Below, one piece after another: positions 1 through 37,300 of a DNA stretch of 64,000 nucleotides. How positions within the stretch are numbered: position 1 is the first letter of the stretch; each line of letters starts with the position of its first letter. The notes below the pieces were generated by a model. It worked only from the letters and a program-made list of their open reading frames with translations, ran no database searches and was not told where the DNA came from. The stretch comes from Ianthella basta (Eukaryota; Porifera; Demospongiae; Verongiida; Ianthellidae): assembly GCA_964019415.1 (NCBI GenBank), contig OZ025868.1, positions 818,501-882,500 of the forward strand, in the 5' to 3' direction. The position numbers and the translations under genes were made by a program.

Positions 1-1060
1 GGGGCACTACGAATGTGTTGCAAGGGGCCCCGGTGTGAGGGGCACTACAAATATGTTGCAAGGGGCCCCCGGTGTGAGGGGCACTACGAATGTGTTGCAA
101 GGGGCCCCCGGTGTGAGAGGCACTACGAATGTGTTGCAAGGGCCCCCGGTGTGAGGGGCACTACGAATGTGTTGCAAGGGCCCCCGGTGTGAGGGGCACT
201 ACGAATGTGTTGCAAGGGGCCCCAGTGTGAGGGGCACTACGAATGTGTTGCAAGGGGCCCCCGGTGTGAGGGGCACTACAAATATGTTGCAAGGGGCCCC
301 CGGTGTGAGGGGCACTACGAATGTGTTGCAAGGGGCCCCCGGTGTGAGAGGCACTACGAATGTGTTGCAAGGGCCCCCGGACGAATGTGTTGCAAGGGGC
401 CCCCGGTGTGAGGGGCACTACGAATGTGTTGCAAGGGCCCCTGGTGGCAGGGGCACTATGAATGTGTTGCAAGGGGCCCCCGGTGTGAGGGGCACTACGA
501 ATGTGTTGCAAGGTGCCCCTGGTGTGAGGGGCACTAGGAATGAGTTGCAAGGGGCCCCCGGTGTGAGGGGCACTAGGAATGTGTTGCAAGGGGCCCCCAG
601 TGTGAGGGGCACTACGAATGTGTTGCAAGGTGCCCCTGGTGTGAGGGGCACTAGGAATGTGTTGCAAGGGGCCCCCGGTGTGAGGGGCACTATGAATGTG
701 TTGCAAGGGGCCCCCGGTGTGAGGGGCACTACGAATGTGTTGCAAGGGGCCCCCAGTGTGAGGGGCACTACGAATGGGTTGCAAGGGGCCCCCGGTGTGA
801 GGGGCACTACGAATGTGTTGCAAGGGGCCCCCGGTGTGAGGGGCACTACGAATGTGTTGCAAGGGGCCCCCGGTGTGAGGGGCGCTACGAATGTGTTGCA
901 AGGGGCCCCCGGTGTGAGGGGCACTACGAATGTGTTGCAAGGGGCCCCCAGTGTGAGGGCACTATGAATGTGTTGCAAGGGCCCCCGGTGTGAGGGGCAC
1001 TACGAATGTGTTAAGGTGCCCCCGGTGTGAGGGGCACTACGAATGTGTTGCAAGGGGCCT
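1..1060. repeat. 39-bp minisatellite, about 27 units, cut by window edge
   Basis: Tandem repeat of a 39-bp unit built from a GGGGCACTAC block, a GAATGTGTTGCAAG block and a GGGGCCCCCGGTGTGA block. Units differ by point changes and a few short indels (for example near 150, 380 and 955). Because 39 is 13 codons, several frames stay open across the array and encode a 13-residue repeat; I treat these as by-products. The array ends where the unit breaks down into unique sequence near 1060. Confidence 0.95.
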
Positions 1061-1283
1061 CCAAATCCTCAGCATGCTCAGGCTCCCAAAGACCTTAGGC
1101 AGCACTGCATTTGATGAAGCCAGTTTCATCGGAGGCAGTTCATCACCACCTAGCCCTATTGCCCTAATGCACTTTGGCCATTTTGCATATGATGTAGCAA
1201 GCAACTCTTCAAATTGCATTGAAGCTGAATGGCTGGCTGTTGATCTTCAAGAAACAAGAATATTTAGTGCAGTAACAATTTAG
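1061..1283 (+). other. possible F5/8 type C (discoidin)-like exon remnant
   Basis: An open stretch fused in frame to the end of the 39-bp array and closed by TAG at 1281-1283. Its last residues, AEWLAVDLQETRIFSAVTI, resemble the central WLxVDL-x-TR-x-x-x-VTI strand pair of F5/8 type C domains, and a Cys lies a few residues upstream. The rest of the domain is not visible. A GTAACA donor could lie in the terminal codons, or this may be a gene fragment. Low confidence. Confidence 0.25.
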
Positions 1284-1790
1284 CTACACACTGTACTATT
1301 TGTGGGAAGTAAACTTTGTTAATGCTTGCCGTGGACATGTGTTCTATTCATACACACAGTCGAGGCATGCCTGACGGTGCCCATATCATTGCTAAGCAAT
1401 ACGCCTCTTTATAGCCAGACTGGGAGGATTGGAATCATTGTCAACTCAATCCGCATAGGTAGCTAGCTACCTTTGTGAGTGTCCTGTTTTCTTCAGCCTC
1501 TGAGCCTACAAGCATGTCCATCTCTAGCTGATGTCAGCACAGTAGCCAGACATGCATATAAACAGTCTCGCTTGATTGTGAACATATGCCCATATGAAGA
1601 GGCTTTTGAGCACATCTGGTTTCATCACTATGTTTCGTGTTAAGTACATTTATGCTATATGAATGTGTGTACTAACAACCCAACACACTTAGGTTAGCAC
1701 ATGGTGTAGTATAGTTACTACATACATGAGGTCTGTATGTAAGAGGATGCTATTACAAGGCTTAATCCAGCTGACAGTAGCAATGTACAT
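1284..1790. other. non-coding stretch, nothing recognised
   Basis: AT-moderate unique sequence without a convincing exon. A short frame near 1755-1780 contains LIQLTV, which recalls the first strand of nitrilases, but it runs straight into a G-rich repeat and has no conserved continuation. Confidence 0.5.
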
Positions 1791-1907
1791 GAGGGGGAGG
1801 AGGGGGAGGGGGGGAGAGGGGGGAGGGGGGAGGGGGGAGGGACAGAGGGGGGAGGGGGCAGAGGGGGGGAGGGGGCAGAGGGGGGAGGGGGGGAGAGGTG
1901 GGGGTGG
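1791..1907 (+). repeat. G-rich purine microsatellite, potential G-quadruplex
   Basis: Over 110 bases are almost pure G with interspersed A (GGGGGA and AGGGGG blocks) and occasional C or T. Many runs of four or more G make quadruplex folding plausible. The G-rich strand is the NIT2 sense strand. Confidence 0.85.
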
Positions 1908-2010
1908 GATCTATGTTTCATTGTGAATGTGTATCAATTTGCAAAACTGTAAAAACTACCCTGCAAATTTGTGCGTATGTACATACCGTATACACTTTAA
2001 CTTTCGTGGG

Positions 2011-2530
2011 GTTAAACCAAGGAGGCAGCAGACATGTTCAATCCTCTCTGTGACTCCAGCAATGTACGGCAGGAACAACAACTTTTGGGGGAGGCCCTTC
2101 CATCACTGTCACACTTCTGGCCATGTTGCTTGTAGCAGTGGGTCGGTCTGGTAGGATGCGCTTCACCTGTCTGTCAGGGTACCCATTGGCAGTGAACACA
2201 TTGCGGAGGTGGGCAATTTCAGTGAGGCACTTTGACACATGACAAGCCTTTTCAGCTCTGCTCTTGAGACACTTGACGATGCCTCTCCTCCCTCTGGGGT
2301 GGTGATGGGACTCAAAGTTGAGATAGTGGTTGGTATGTGTCTTCTTTCTGGACACGGAAGCGAGGACAGTGGTGGCCTTTCTCTCCACCAGAACATCCAG
2401 GAAGGTAATCTTGTTGTTGGACTCCTCTTCCATAGTGAGCTGAATGGAGGGGTGCTGGTTTGTTGAGATGGTCATGGAATTCGTTGAGGTGGTGCTCCTT
2501 GTGGGGCCAGACAACCAACACGTTGTCAAG
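2011..2530 (-). mobile_element. Penelope-like element, reverse transcriptase 3' part (decayed)
   Basis: Read on the minus strand, two frames together give the Penelope-type RT C-terminal region: a YLDN box followed by VLVVWPH near 2500-2525, then LNEFHDHLN, HPSIQLTMEEE, ITFLDVLVERK, a KKTHTNHYLNF block, SHHHP and NGYPDRQVKRIL. It ends with LPYIAGVTERIEHVCCLL at about 2020-2080, the linker before a GIY-YIG domain. A frameshift lies near 2460. The YxDD catalytic box reads YLDN, so its second Asp is lost. No GIY-YIG part follows on this strand. This is a dead copy. Confidence 0.8.
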
Positions 2531-2589
2531 GTACCTCAGTCACATAACCTAGGTTTGCATGGGAACGTGACTAGGGCTTGCTGTGTAAT

Positions 2590-2990
2590 TGCTGTTTGTT
2601 GTTTCTGCTGTACATTGCTGGAGTCACAGAGAGGATTGAATGTGTCTGCTGCCCCCTTGCGATTCAAGTGATTTGTAGGTACAAGGGTAGAATGAGAGAA
2701 GCTCTAATGAAAGTGAAACAGCCCACGCCTGCACTAGACAAGAAAGGAGTTGTCTACGAAGTACCCTGTGGAGAGTGCAACCATGTGTACATCAGTGTAA
2801 TGGGAAGGACACTGAGGAAGTGACTCACCGAACACAAAGTGGCAGTGAGGAAATGCGACAACAAAAATGGCATTGCTATGCACGCCTGGAAGTTCGGACA
2901 CCAGTCTGGCAAAGTGAAGGAAGTGGTACCAAACCTAACCCCTGAGAGGAGTTGTGGAAACTCTAAGTATGTATCCAACAAACACCGAAC
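2590..2990 (+). mobile_element. Penelope-like element, linker plus GIY-YIG endonuclease remnant
   Basis: Plus-strand translation begins with the same YIAGVTERIE linker that ends the neighbouring minus-strand fragment. It continues through CRYKGRMREAL to YEVPCGECNHVYI and GRTLRK, then an in-frame TGA at 2821, then LTEHKVAVRKCDNKNG and AMHAWKFGHQ. The pattern is the Penelope GIY-YIG nuclease domain (YxVPC-x2-C, VYIG, GR-x-L-x2-R, EH). The stop codon and a VYIS variant indicate decay. It lies back to back with the RT fragment at 2011-2530. Confidence 0.8.
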
Positions 2991-3360
2991 GTGACAAACC
3001 TTGACTGTGGCCTGACCTTAGACAGTATCTGGTTTCCCCTTCTCACATGACCCCCCCCCCCTCCCCCCCATTAGTGTCATAACTATCCAGTTGTCCAACC
3101 ATCCTGTTCTGTGCGTTACTCCATGCCCCCTCTCATGTTAATCTCCCTGAACCTTGCATGACTGTATACCACCATTACATCATCCTCATCTTAATCTGTC
3201 ACCCTGTCACCCTTTTCCCACCTGTAGTCCCCTCTATAAAAACTCGCATCATTCTAAGTTTTGTACAACTGATGAAGGTCTTTGGATCGAAACGTCTTGA
3301 TTTAATGAATTCCTCTGCTGTTATCTGCTCCCAATAACTATCTACCTCATCCTTTGTGCT
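2991..3360 (+). mobile_element. Penelope-like 3' untranslated region
   Basis: A C-rich tract (about 3050-3068) and a pyrimidine-rich segment follow the GIY-YIG remnant and lead to the ribozyme-like motif at 3261-3300. I assign it to the same element by position. The right boundary is uncertain. Confidence 0.45.
3261..3300 (+). ncRNA. hammerhead-ribozyme-like core at Penelope 3' end
   Basis: CTGATGA at 3269-3275 is followed by GGTC-TTTG-GATC, which pairs as a 4-bp stem II with a 4-nt loop (one G-U), then GAAAC at 3289-3293 and GTC at 3294-3296. This is the conserved order of a hammerhead core. Penelope-like elements are known to carry minimal hammerhead motifs. Stem III is extremely short here, so monomeric activity is doubtful. 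Confidence 0.55.
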
Positions 3361-4434
3361 ACACACTTACACTTACACTTGTTGGAGTAAAGTTCAAATT
3401 CAAATTCATTTGACAAACAGTTGGCCCATGTGGTTTATTCCTTTACTGCTCTGTAAAGTGTGCAATTTGGTGGTTGTTGGATACAGAATGAATTTTGTGT
3501 ATGTACATTTCAGTATCAATTGGCAGTGCTATATCTTCTGTTAGTACAGTGTGTTAAGCAGCCACCTCTCTGGCCCCAAATAGCACTAAATCATTGCAAT
3601 ATACCTCTGTAGAGCAGCCACCTCTCTATAAAGGTCAGTTTGAACTGGCCCAAAGATTAGACAGGTTCCACTGCGGTGACAACACTGTGTTGGGTTTTCT
3701 TCAGTTTTCTGAAGCAGTTGTTGAAGCAGTAAGCTGTCATGGACACTGCACACTCTCTGCACACTTCTTAGAATGACTACACCTAATTTCACGTGAGCAG
3801 TGTGTGTGTGGGAGGGGGGGGGTGCATAAGGCGAACCATAGTCAGCTGTGCTGCAACATTTGACTGTATGCCTTGAAACCTAATTTTGACCCCTGAAGAA
3901 GTGGCTAGTGTATAACGGCTTGACTGGTACAGATCACCAGGGAGGGTTGGCCCACATTTATGAGTCATGACCCGGGTGTAAATATAGGTAGGAGCAGGTA
4001 AGGTTTCAAACCCTGTTGCATCAAGCTGGCATTTGGAGAACTAACCCCTTTCTCATGCCTGTGCCAGCCAAGAAGCCCTCACTTCACAGTGTGCATTGAC
4101 TGTGGGCTACCCCAGTCTCTACTGCCACTTACAGTAATGGGGTCAAGATGTACCAAGTAATGTGATGCTGCAGCATCACATTGGTTGCAAGATATGCATG
4201 AATTCAATGTGTATTAATGCCGTCTTTTGCAAACCTTCACGATTCACAATGCATGGATGGTGGGGACAACTGTATAGTCATCAAAACATTTGGCTTCCAC
4301 TGCTCAGTCTTGTCCAGTGAAGGTCACTGACAGATGACTACGTCTGTACCACACTGGATTATTTGCATGGAGGTTGATTTTGGAAATTTGCTTGCTTTTT
4401 CACTGCATCTTCCTCCCTCCTTCCCCGCCTGCAG
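3361..4434. other. upstream part of a NIT2 intron; no exon recognised
   Basis: No nitrilase N-terminal exon is visible. A CAGCCACCTCTCT block occurs twice about 54 bp apart (3552 and 3606). A perfect 24-bp palindrome lies at 4159-4182. The polypyrimidine tract ending in TGCAG at 4430-4434 is the acceptor of the first visible NIT2 exon. Confidence 0.5.
4159..4182. repeat. perfect 24-bp palindrome
   Basis: AATGTGATGCTG is followed directly by its reverse complement with no spacer, centred on CTGCAG. No TIR context is evident. Confidence 0.8.
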
Positions 4435-30208
<25,774 letters not shown>

Positions 30209-31167
30209 CTCCCTTTGTGTCCTTAGCATTCAAACAGACTAGGAAACTGTTACTCTCGGGTATTCACACTGTCCGTTTTGATATGACCCCAATTGAAATG
30301 TTTCCTCCACTGCACATGTCCTTCACGTGTTGCAGCTACGTAGTGTTTATTAATTAACGGCCTGTCTCCGTCAGCCATTGTCGTATGTGTGCAATCAGCA
30401 TGCAGTAATGGTTGCATGCTGTGGCTGCATGATTAAAGCAAGGGATTTGAAGCTTGGATGGTGTCATGTCAGATGAACTGTGGCAGCAACATATTCGATC
30501 ATGCACATGTGCATGTGTGGGCAAGCATGTATAAGCCTGCTCTAGCTAGCTGTACGTTGTTGCATGGGACAAATTATAAATGAATTTGCACTCATGCACA
30601 ACTGCGCATTGCATGCAACTTGCAATTGCAAAGTCCACTGTATATTGCTTACAGGTGTTTGCATGTTGCTGCAGCCAGCGGTGCATATTGCTGGGTGGAT
30701 CACCTTGACCCTATATATGATTACATGATTGTATGTGTGCAGTACTACACTGATCATTAATTATTGCAAGCTATAGATCTATAGAAGTGCATGCATACAT
30801 GTGCTCATGCAACATCATTTTGCTGATGATCGCGCACATGCATACATGGAAGACGGAGCAGTTTGCAATGTTTTCAGCAATGCAAATTCATTAATCATGA
30901 ACTCATGTCACAACGTAAGTGTATACAATAATTAACCTAATTGATGACACCTGCTATTAGCTGATAAATGCAGATATTAAGCAAATTTAAGTCTGAAATG
31001 AAGAAAGGCCTATCAACTAGTACTTGTAGTTCACTGTGATATGATGCGTATTGGTGATACAACTGTATTAAATGCATATGGTACAATAATTAAGCACTCA
31101 TCTTAATGCAAAAAGAGGTGTGAAAACAAATTAATGCATATTTGATGCGGTGAGTGACGCATGTCCT
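30209..31167. other. convergent 3' flanks of NIT2 and receptor A
   Basis: AT-rich sequence between two converging stop codons. An ATTAAA at about 30432 is a possible NIT2 polyadenylation signal. No third gene is seen. Confidence 0.5.
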
Positions 31168-31359
31168 TCACATGATGGTGGTTGGAGAGTGAGGCCTCTC
31201 GCCATCCCCATCCTCCCGATCCCTCATCTGCTGCCTCTCTTGAGGCGTCATCGGACGCACCTCCGAGTAAATGGTTACCTCCGGCTCAGGCTTCTTCTCC
31301 ACTGTCTTCCTCTTGCCCATTTGTTGCCTGGAGAAGTCCAAGTCTGCATAGACGACACC
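31168..31359 (-). CDS. receptor A exon 13, ITIM/ITSM tail
   Basis: Acceptor CCCCAG lies just upstream on the minus strand. It encodes residues 774-836, starting GVVYADLDFSRQQ, with PEVTIYSEVRP further on and ending SPTTIM-stop. Confidence 0.88.
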   Translation of the reverse strand, partial: GVVYADLDFSRQQMGKRKTVEKKPEPEVTIYSEVRPMTPQERQQMRDREDGDGERPHSPTTIM

Positions 31360-34300
31360 CTGGGGGTGGGACCAGGAGAAAAGGGCTCAATTAGGAGGAA
31401 TCATGAGGGTTGTACCCTTACACACACTGCATGTGTGACAAGCCATTGTGCGCATCAAGAACAAACTACCTTGTTCTTGAGTGGTCCATTAGACAACCCA
31501 CACATACAAGGCAACAGGACACATGCCTAGCATAACCACTAATCACCAGGGGCTGACTCAGTAGGAAAGCAGGCGCGTACACAAAATACCTTACCATATA
31601 AGGTGCGTTCTATTTATAGCACAACTCCCAAAACACGGAAGCCCTATGACGTCATAAATTAGTTCCTAAATCAGCTGCAGTCACCACAAGTCGTTTCAAG
31701 CGGAACAGGGTTTCCTCATGAGGCAAAACACCTTACACAGCACATGAAGTGCACTCGGGGCATGTCACAAACAGCACACTTGCACAGCAAATCTACTTCA
31801 CCCTCAAAACTGTGGACAGTGAGGGGTCTTGTTTGTTTGGGATAGTTATTACAAGCATTGTCCTGGAATGCAAGGTCAGATGTTTTAGTGCAGGTGGGAG
31901 GGACTGCCTGTAATAACTGGGGGATCTTCTGAAGGCAAAGACATTGTCATGGTAACATGATAGGGAGGCCACGGTTGCCTGGTGGGCACAGATGTAGGGC
32001 AAATTGTGTGCCTGGCTGGAAGAGGGAGCTGACGGGAGTGTAAGGTATAATAGGGTGATAGCAATCTTGGGATGCCAGGGGAAGGTGTGGGGAGGCAGGC
32101 AGGCCCTTTGAGCTGATTACTGCAGTCAGGGTTCACTGCTGTGGTCAGAGGGTCATCACCACTACATGTCCCCACCTCAACTTCAACACTGATAACTTAG
32201 TGGATTTGGTTTCAAAGGCATGTTTGCCCACTGATAGCTGGGGAAGCAGTGTCTAAGGTGTGCCGTGGGACATGTCCACGTGCGAAAGTGATCACTGGGG
32301 CAACACATTCACACAGTCCCAGCGTGGAGTACTGTGACAGCACTATGGTACCTGTCACTGCTACAATGGGATGGTAAAGATAGGAGGACATTTGTTAGAT
32401 GTTGGAGTTGCGTGTGCCGAGCTGTGAGGGCCTTTGCATGGCAATGCACTGTTTGGGAAGAAGACTTTCAGTCAGAATGAAATAGGACAATGTTGGGTGG
32501 ACATTAGTGAGCGTGCATGGGCACATACACACATGGGTGTTTCCTTTGATGCTGATTTTTAAACAAATTAAACCTGCGGTTTTTTGTATTGGCTCTTGAC
32601 TAGGTACATAAATGAGGAGCTCATTTCCGGTCAGCAAACTTGGTTCTTTAGTGCAAGTGGACAGGGAGAGGCCTCTAGAGTCACCCAATGAGATGAAATC
32701 TTGCTGTTGGCTGCCACGACTCCTCTGTGTGCCACACAAAGGAAACCAGGTACAGGTGTGTTAGATTGTTACAGCCCAAGGTAGTGGGCATTGCACCAAT
32801 TAGAGTCGAGAGAGTGCCAATTAGTTCCTTATGCCCTGAGCCTGTTAAATAACACAATTATAAACGTAGTAACTTCAACACCTACTAGAGATGTGTACTG
32901 GAGTGCTGTGCTGCACAACATGTTTGTGTTGACCCTTGCAAGGAACTGAACTACTTTCAAGTTCCCACTAAACAGTACACATTCGTTTTTCCTTCATGAA
33001 GTACAATATACAGTGAAACCCCAAACACCTCTCCTCAGCACTGCAGCATGTGCCACAAGGTACAAGTGAAATTGGACTTCCCACTTCTAATTCACATGGT
33101 TGAATAAACTTTCCTAAACTGTGAAAAAACAACTACCGGGAAACACAGTCACTCAGTCAAATACTGTGAAGCAGTAATTAGCAGGAACACAGACAGTGAG
33201 TTGTTTGGCCATTGCCTTGTGTCTGTTCAGCAGGAGTGAACACCTGAGCAATCAGTGAGACAGTCTCAGACTATGTTGCCCCTCCCCACCCCTCACAGCT
33301 CAAGGAAGAGGAGAGCAGCAAGTGCTGAACAGTGTGTTGGTTGAGGGACATGCTGTTCGAAATTATTTTATCCATTTGGTTTGGAGAAGCACAGAGTAAG
33401 GTCCAGCAAGTGGCAGTCGCTCACCACACTTGTGTGATGTGCATGTACATATCACTCCCTATCCACACACTGCAGGGTGTGTGCTTTGTGTGGTTCTTGT
33501 ACATGTATACAGGCTGAACTGATACTACAAGAAGACAGCGCTTGAGAGACAGTCACCACAATGCCTTCACACACAGAGCTGCTCCTAGACAGCCCCCACC
33601 CAAGGATGACAGTGTACACACGTGAGTGGGAGGCTACTACAGCAGTGCTTGACAACACTACCTCCACTCAACTCAAGGTGCTATGGCTACTGAAAATGCA
33701 GGTTAAATGGAACCGCTAGCAGATGTTTGAATACAATTTTCAGCTTCTTGGAGGTGCTTGCAAAAACTCAATGTGTGAACCCGTAGCAAAAGGAAGAGGG
33801 AGCTGACTGTGTCACAACCACGCAATATGACTACAAAAAGTCCCACATCCAGGGAGACGACAGCAACTGTGCAAGATGAGTAAACCTGCAAACCCTTGTG
33901 CTTGCATCTATTGAGTTTAGAGTACATCTCCATGGATGACTCCTCATATCATGCCTTCATTAAATCTCCAACAGTGTCCCCTCACACAGAACACTAATCA
34001 AACTACCACCAAGTCAGCTGTTCACTCCACTCACAGATCACAACACAAAACAGTACCAGCTACAGGCACACATCTCCCTCCCACACCACTGTCACTCACT
34101 GATGGGTTGGGCTGTGCGTCTACTGCCTCTTCTGCCTTCTTGTAGGTGACAGCTGGAGGGGGCTTGCGAGACAAGGTGTCTGGGTCCTCGTATTGAGGGG
34201 CCAGGGCGTCCTCACTTTGGGCACCCATCATCTTTAGGTCCTCATCTCCATTTCTGTGAATGGGAGTGGGAACACTATTCTCACTATGGGAAACACAACA

Positions 34301-37300
34301 TTGGCCCATGACAATGAAACTAGTACCTGTTAAGGTAATGGCGGTATATGTGCGTGTGCGTGTTGTGTTTACTACAGGCTTCTGTCTCAAAACAGCCAAA
34401 TGCACCATACTCCAACAATAGACAAACTGCCACTCTCAGCAGAAGCTGTACTAAGTGAAAGCCGCACTCCATTTTCAGTGAGTAGCTACAATCACTCAAC
34501 ACTCAAGACATGTCTCCTGTTCCTGGTCACACATGCTCTGAATAGACTCGTGACTCAATGCACCCCATTTGGGTAGCCATGTTTGACTAGCCCACACTGT
34601 GTTGTCAAGCATGATGCAGCCAGGGGAAAGCCTCCCAGCTATACCTTCACACACACACATGGCTGCCAGAGGTGATGTATCCATTAGTGACAGCCCACAG
34701 ATGAAGTCATGTCCTACATAGCTAAGAGATTGCTCAATAGATTTCCCTCTAAGAACTTGTATCTCTATTCCATTCCAAGGCTTCCCCTTCAAATCCCTCA
34801 TTTAGGCTCATTTGTATGGCTTAGGAGAGCACCACTGCAGGTATTCAGACCAAGTTTGGTTACAACTGGCCATAAGCAGCCCTTAGCTGACAGGAAGTCT
34901 CATCACAACAGGTCAGGAGAAGAGGGAAGGCACAGGAAGTCAGGTAGGCAAGGGCATGTGGTTCAGAGGTAGAGTACTCATCGGCAGAGCACACAGAGCA
35001 GCCCTTTTGGTGCGGCCATTTTATTCATCCATTTTGCTTTGCCTAAGGTCAAACACGTGATTTTGGTGAGTCTACAATTATACTAAATAAACACAGGAAT
35101 CTTGTCATGAATGTCATGAATTCATTACTGACACCCTCCTGGGAGAATCAGTTCCAAGAAGACACCTCCCCCTTCCTACTCACACTGGTTCCTTCTTCTC
35201 CATCTTGTACTTTCCCTCTACAGGAAGTAAGAGGTCAAAGGTCAGAGGTCACCACGGCACCCAACAAGAGCTGAGACATAGTCACACACATAACACAACA
35301 AAGCGGCCTTGACTAGCCATTCAGTGTATGATGTGGAGGAGGGCAGACAGCATTAGGCAACATGACTGCAACAGGCCAGTCTGTCCTTCATAGAGTCATG
35401 TTGGCCTCAGCTCAACACCAAACACAGGAGCAGTGTGTGGTGTGTCAATTACTCAACAGTGCACTAGTGATGCTTCTAATGGTAGCCCACTACCCACAGA
35501 CAGCCATTCATTAGATGATGACAGGGAATAGGCACCCTTCTCCATGTGATGAGCTGTGTAGTGTAGGGCTATACACTACAGAAGCACATCCTCTTTGGAG
35601 TGGGAAACAGTGTACATGTGTAACATACCACCTCAAGTGAGTGCATTGGTGGATGTACAAGGTGCACATGTGTGAGGTGGGGATTATGTGCACAATGCTG
35701 TGATACTAACTGCACCACAGAAGACAGCAAGTTGTGAAAACTTTGAATAAATGAAGCGAAAAGCTATGTCCTCTTGTAAAATAAGGGGTGCAAGTAGTGA
35801 GAGAATACCTATTACAAGGGACCACTGGTAAACGGAGCCCATATGTAAGTTCATGCTTTGGTTTATGATATACAATATTACATTCATATTACATAAGGTG
35901 TTGTTGCAATGCTGGTTGGTAGGTTATGATTGTCATTGGACACTAGAGAGGTTAGGATTGCTGTTCATGTACTTAACCTCCAACTGTAAACTGCAGTTTA
36001 CCACTAGCTGTTTAGGGTTCAAACTTAGAAATATGGCACATTAAGATCAGCATATCCATATACTGTAATTATGCATGGCTAATAGGATAACCATCTACCA
36101 GCTAATAAGGAACAAAGTGTTAACAGGGAAGAGAGTGGCACTTGTTGGAATGTCTGGTATACCATAGCTCAACTGTTTACAGTTGCTTGAGAGCAGATAG
36201 TGTGCAATGAGATCAACTCTCGATGATGAGTACTCGGACACACAAAACAGCTGCAGTGCATTCATTCTTCTAGATTCTCAACCCATGTGTAGAGTAGAGC
36301 AAGGTAATAACGTATGCCTCGCTAGACCTGGACAGGCCCTGTCATCGTGTCACACAAGCTCCACAGGTATGCACGTATGATGACTTCATTGCATGATAAA
36401 CACAGAAGCCCGAGAATATGCAAAGAAAACATACTTATTACACGTAATACAACTAAGCTCACCAAACAAGTAGGAAAAGGAACAAAAACTAGCTTCAAAA
36501 ACTCTGATGTGTAGACGGGGTCTTCATGTACAGAATGCAAAATAAGTGACAAAGGTGAAGTGTAAGTGGGATCACGTGACAGCTGGAGGTTTGGCTGAAC
36601 AAACTGCAGTCTTATTTTAATACACTATATTAGACTATACAATAGCTCCCCTCTTGGAGTCTCTACCACTCTCTTCACCTCACCCCAGTGACTCACTTGT
36701 GTCCCTGCGTTTCATGTAGATCAGTACAATGATGAAGACAACCACAATGATGAGGAGGACCAGAATGACAGCGGCCACCACCAAACCAATGATGAGGGGA
36801 GTGTTATCAGCAACTGAAGAGAGAGACATGCGCAGGGACACATACTGTACTTGTACACATGATACCCAACTGCATTCAATAATCAATAGTATACGTACTT
36901 ACATGTGTTGAGAGGTGTAATGTACTGACCTGGTATGGTCACCTCCTGAGATACAAATGTGGTGTCACCATGTTGGTTAGTGACAGTGACAGTGACAGAG
37001 TAGGTCCCTGGACCAAGGGCTACCTCCTCACTACCACTGACGGGAGTGGTCAGGTCGGTAACAGGGAGGGTCTGCTGTCCTGTCTGCCGTCTGCTGTGAG
37101 GTGATGTTGACGTTGAGATGGAGTACTGGAGGGTGCTCTCCCTGGTACCGGGGTACATGGTAGTAAGTTGGACCCTCAGACTACCAGGAGTGGGGGTGAG
37201 GGTCACTTGTGGGGTGGAGGGACGGCCTGAGGGAGGGAGGGAGAGCTGGTGAATATAGGATGACATATGACCGTAGAAATGCAATGAAGTCATGCATCAC

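Noticed and set aside
161..978. Open frames of 186-266 codons in the left-edge array
   Set aside because: Products of a 39-bp unit, open on both strands in several frames, with no flanking gene structure.
1755..1800. NIT2 N-terminal exon (LIQLTV)
   Set aside because: Only six residues match, no following nitrilase sequence is present and a G-rich repeat interrupts.
34950..35000. tRNA-like 5' half (TGGTTCAGAGGTAGAGT)
   Set aside because: Resembles an A box but no B box or acceptor pairing follows.
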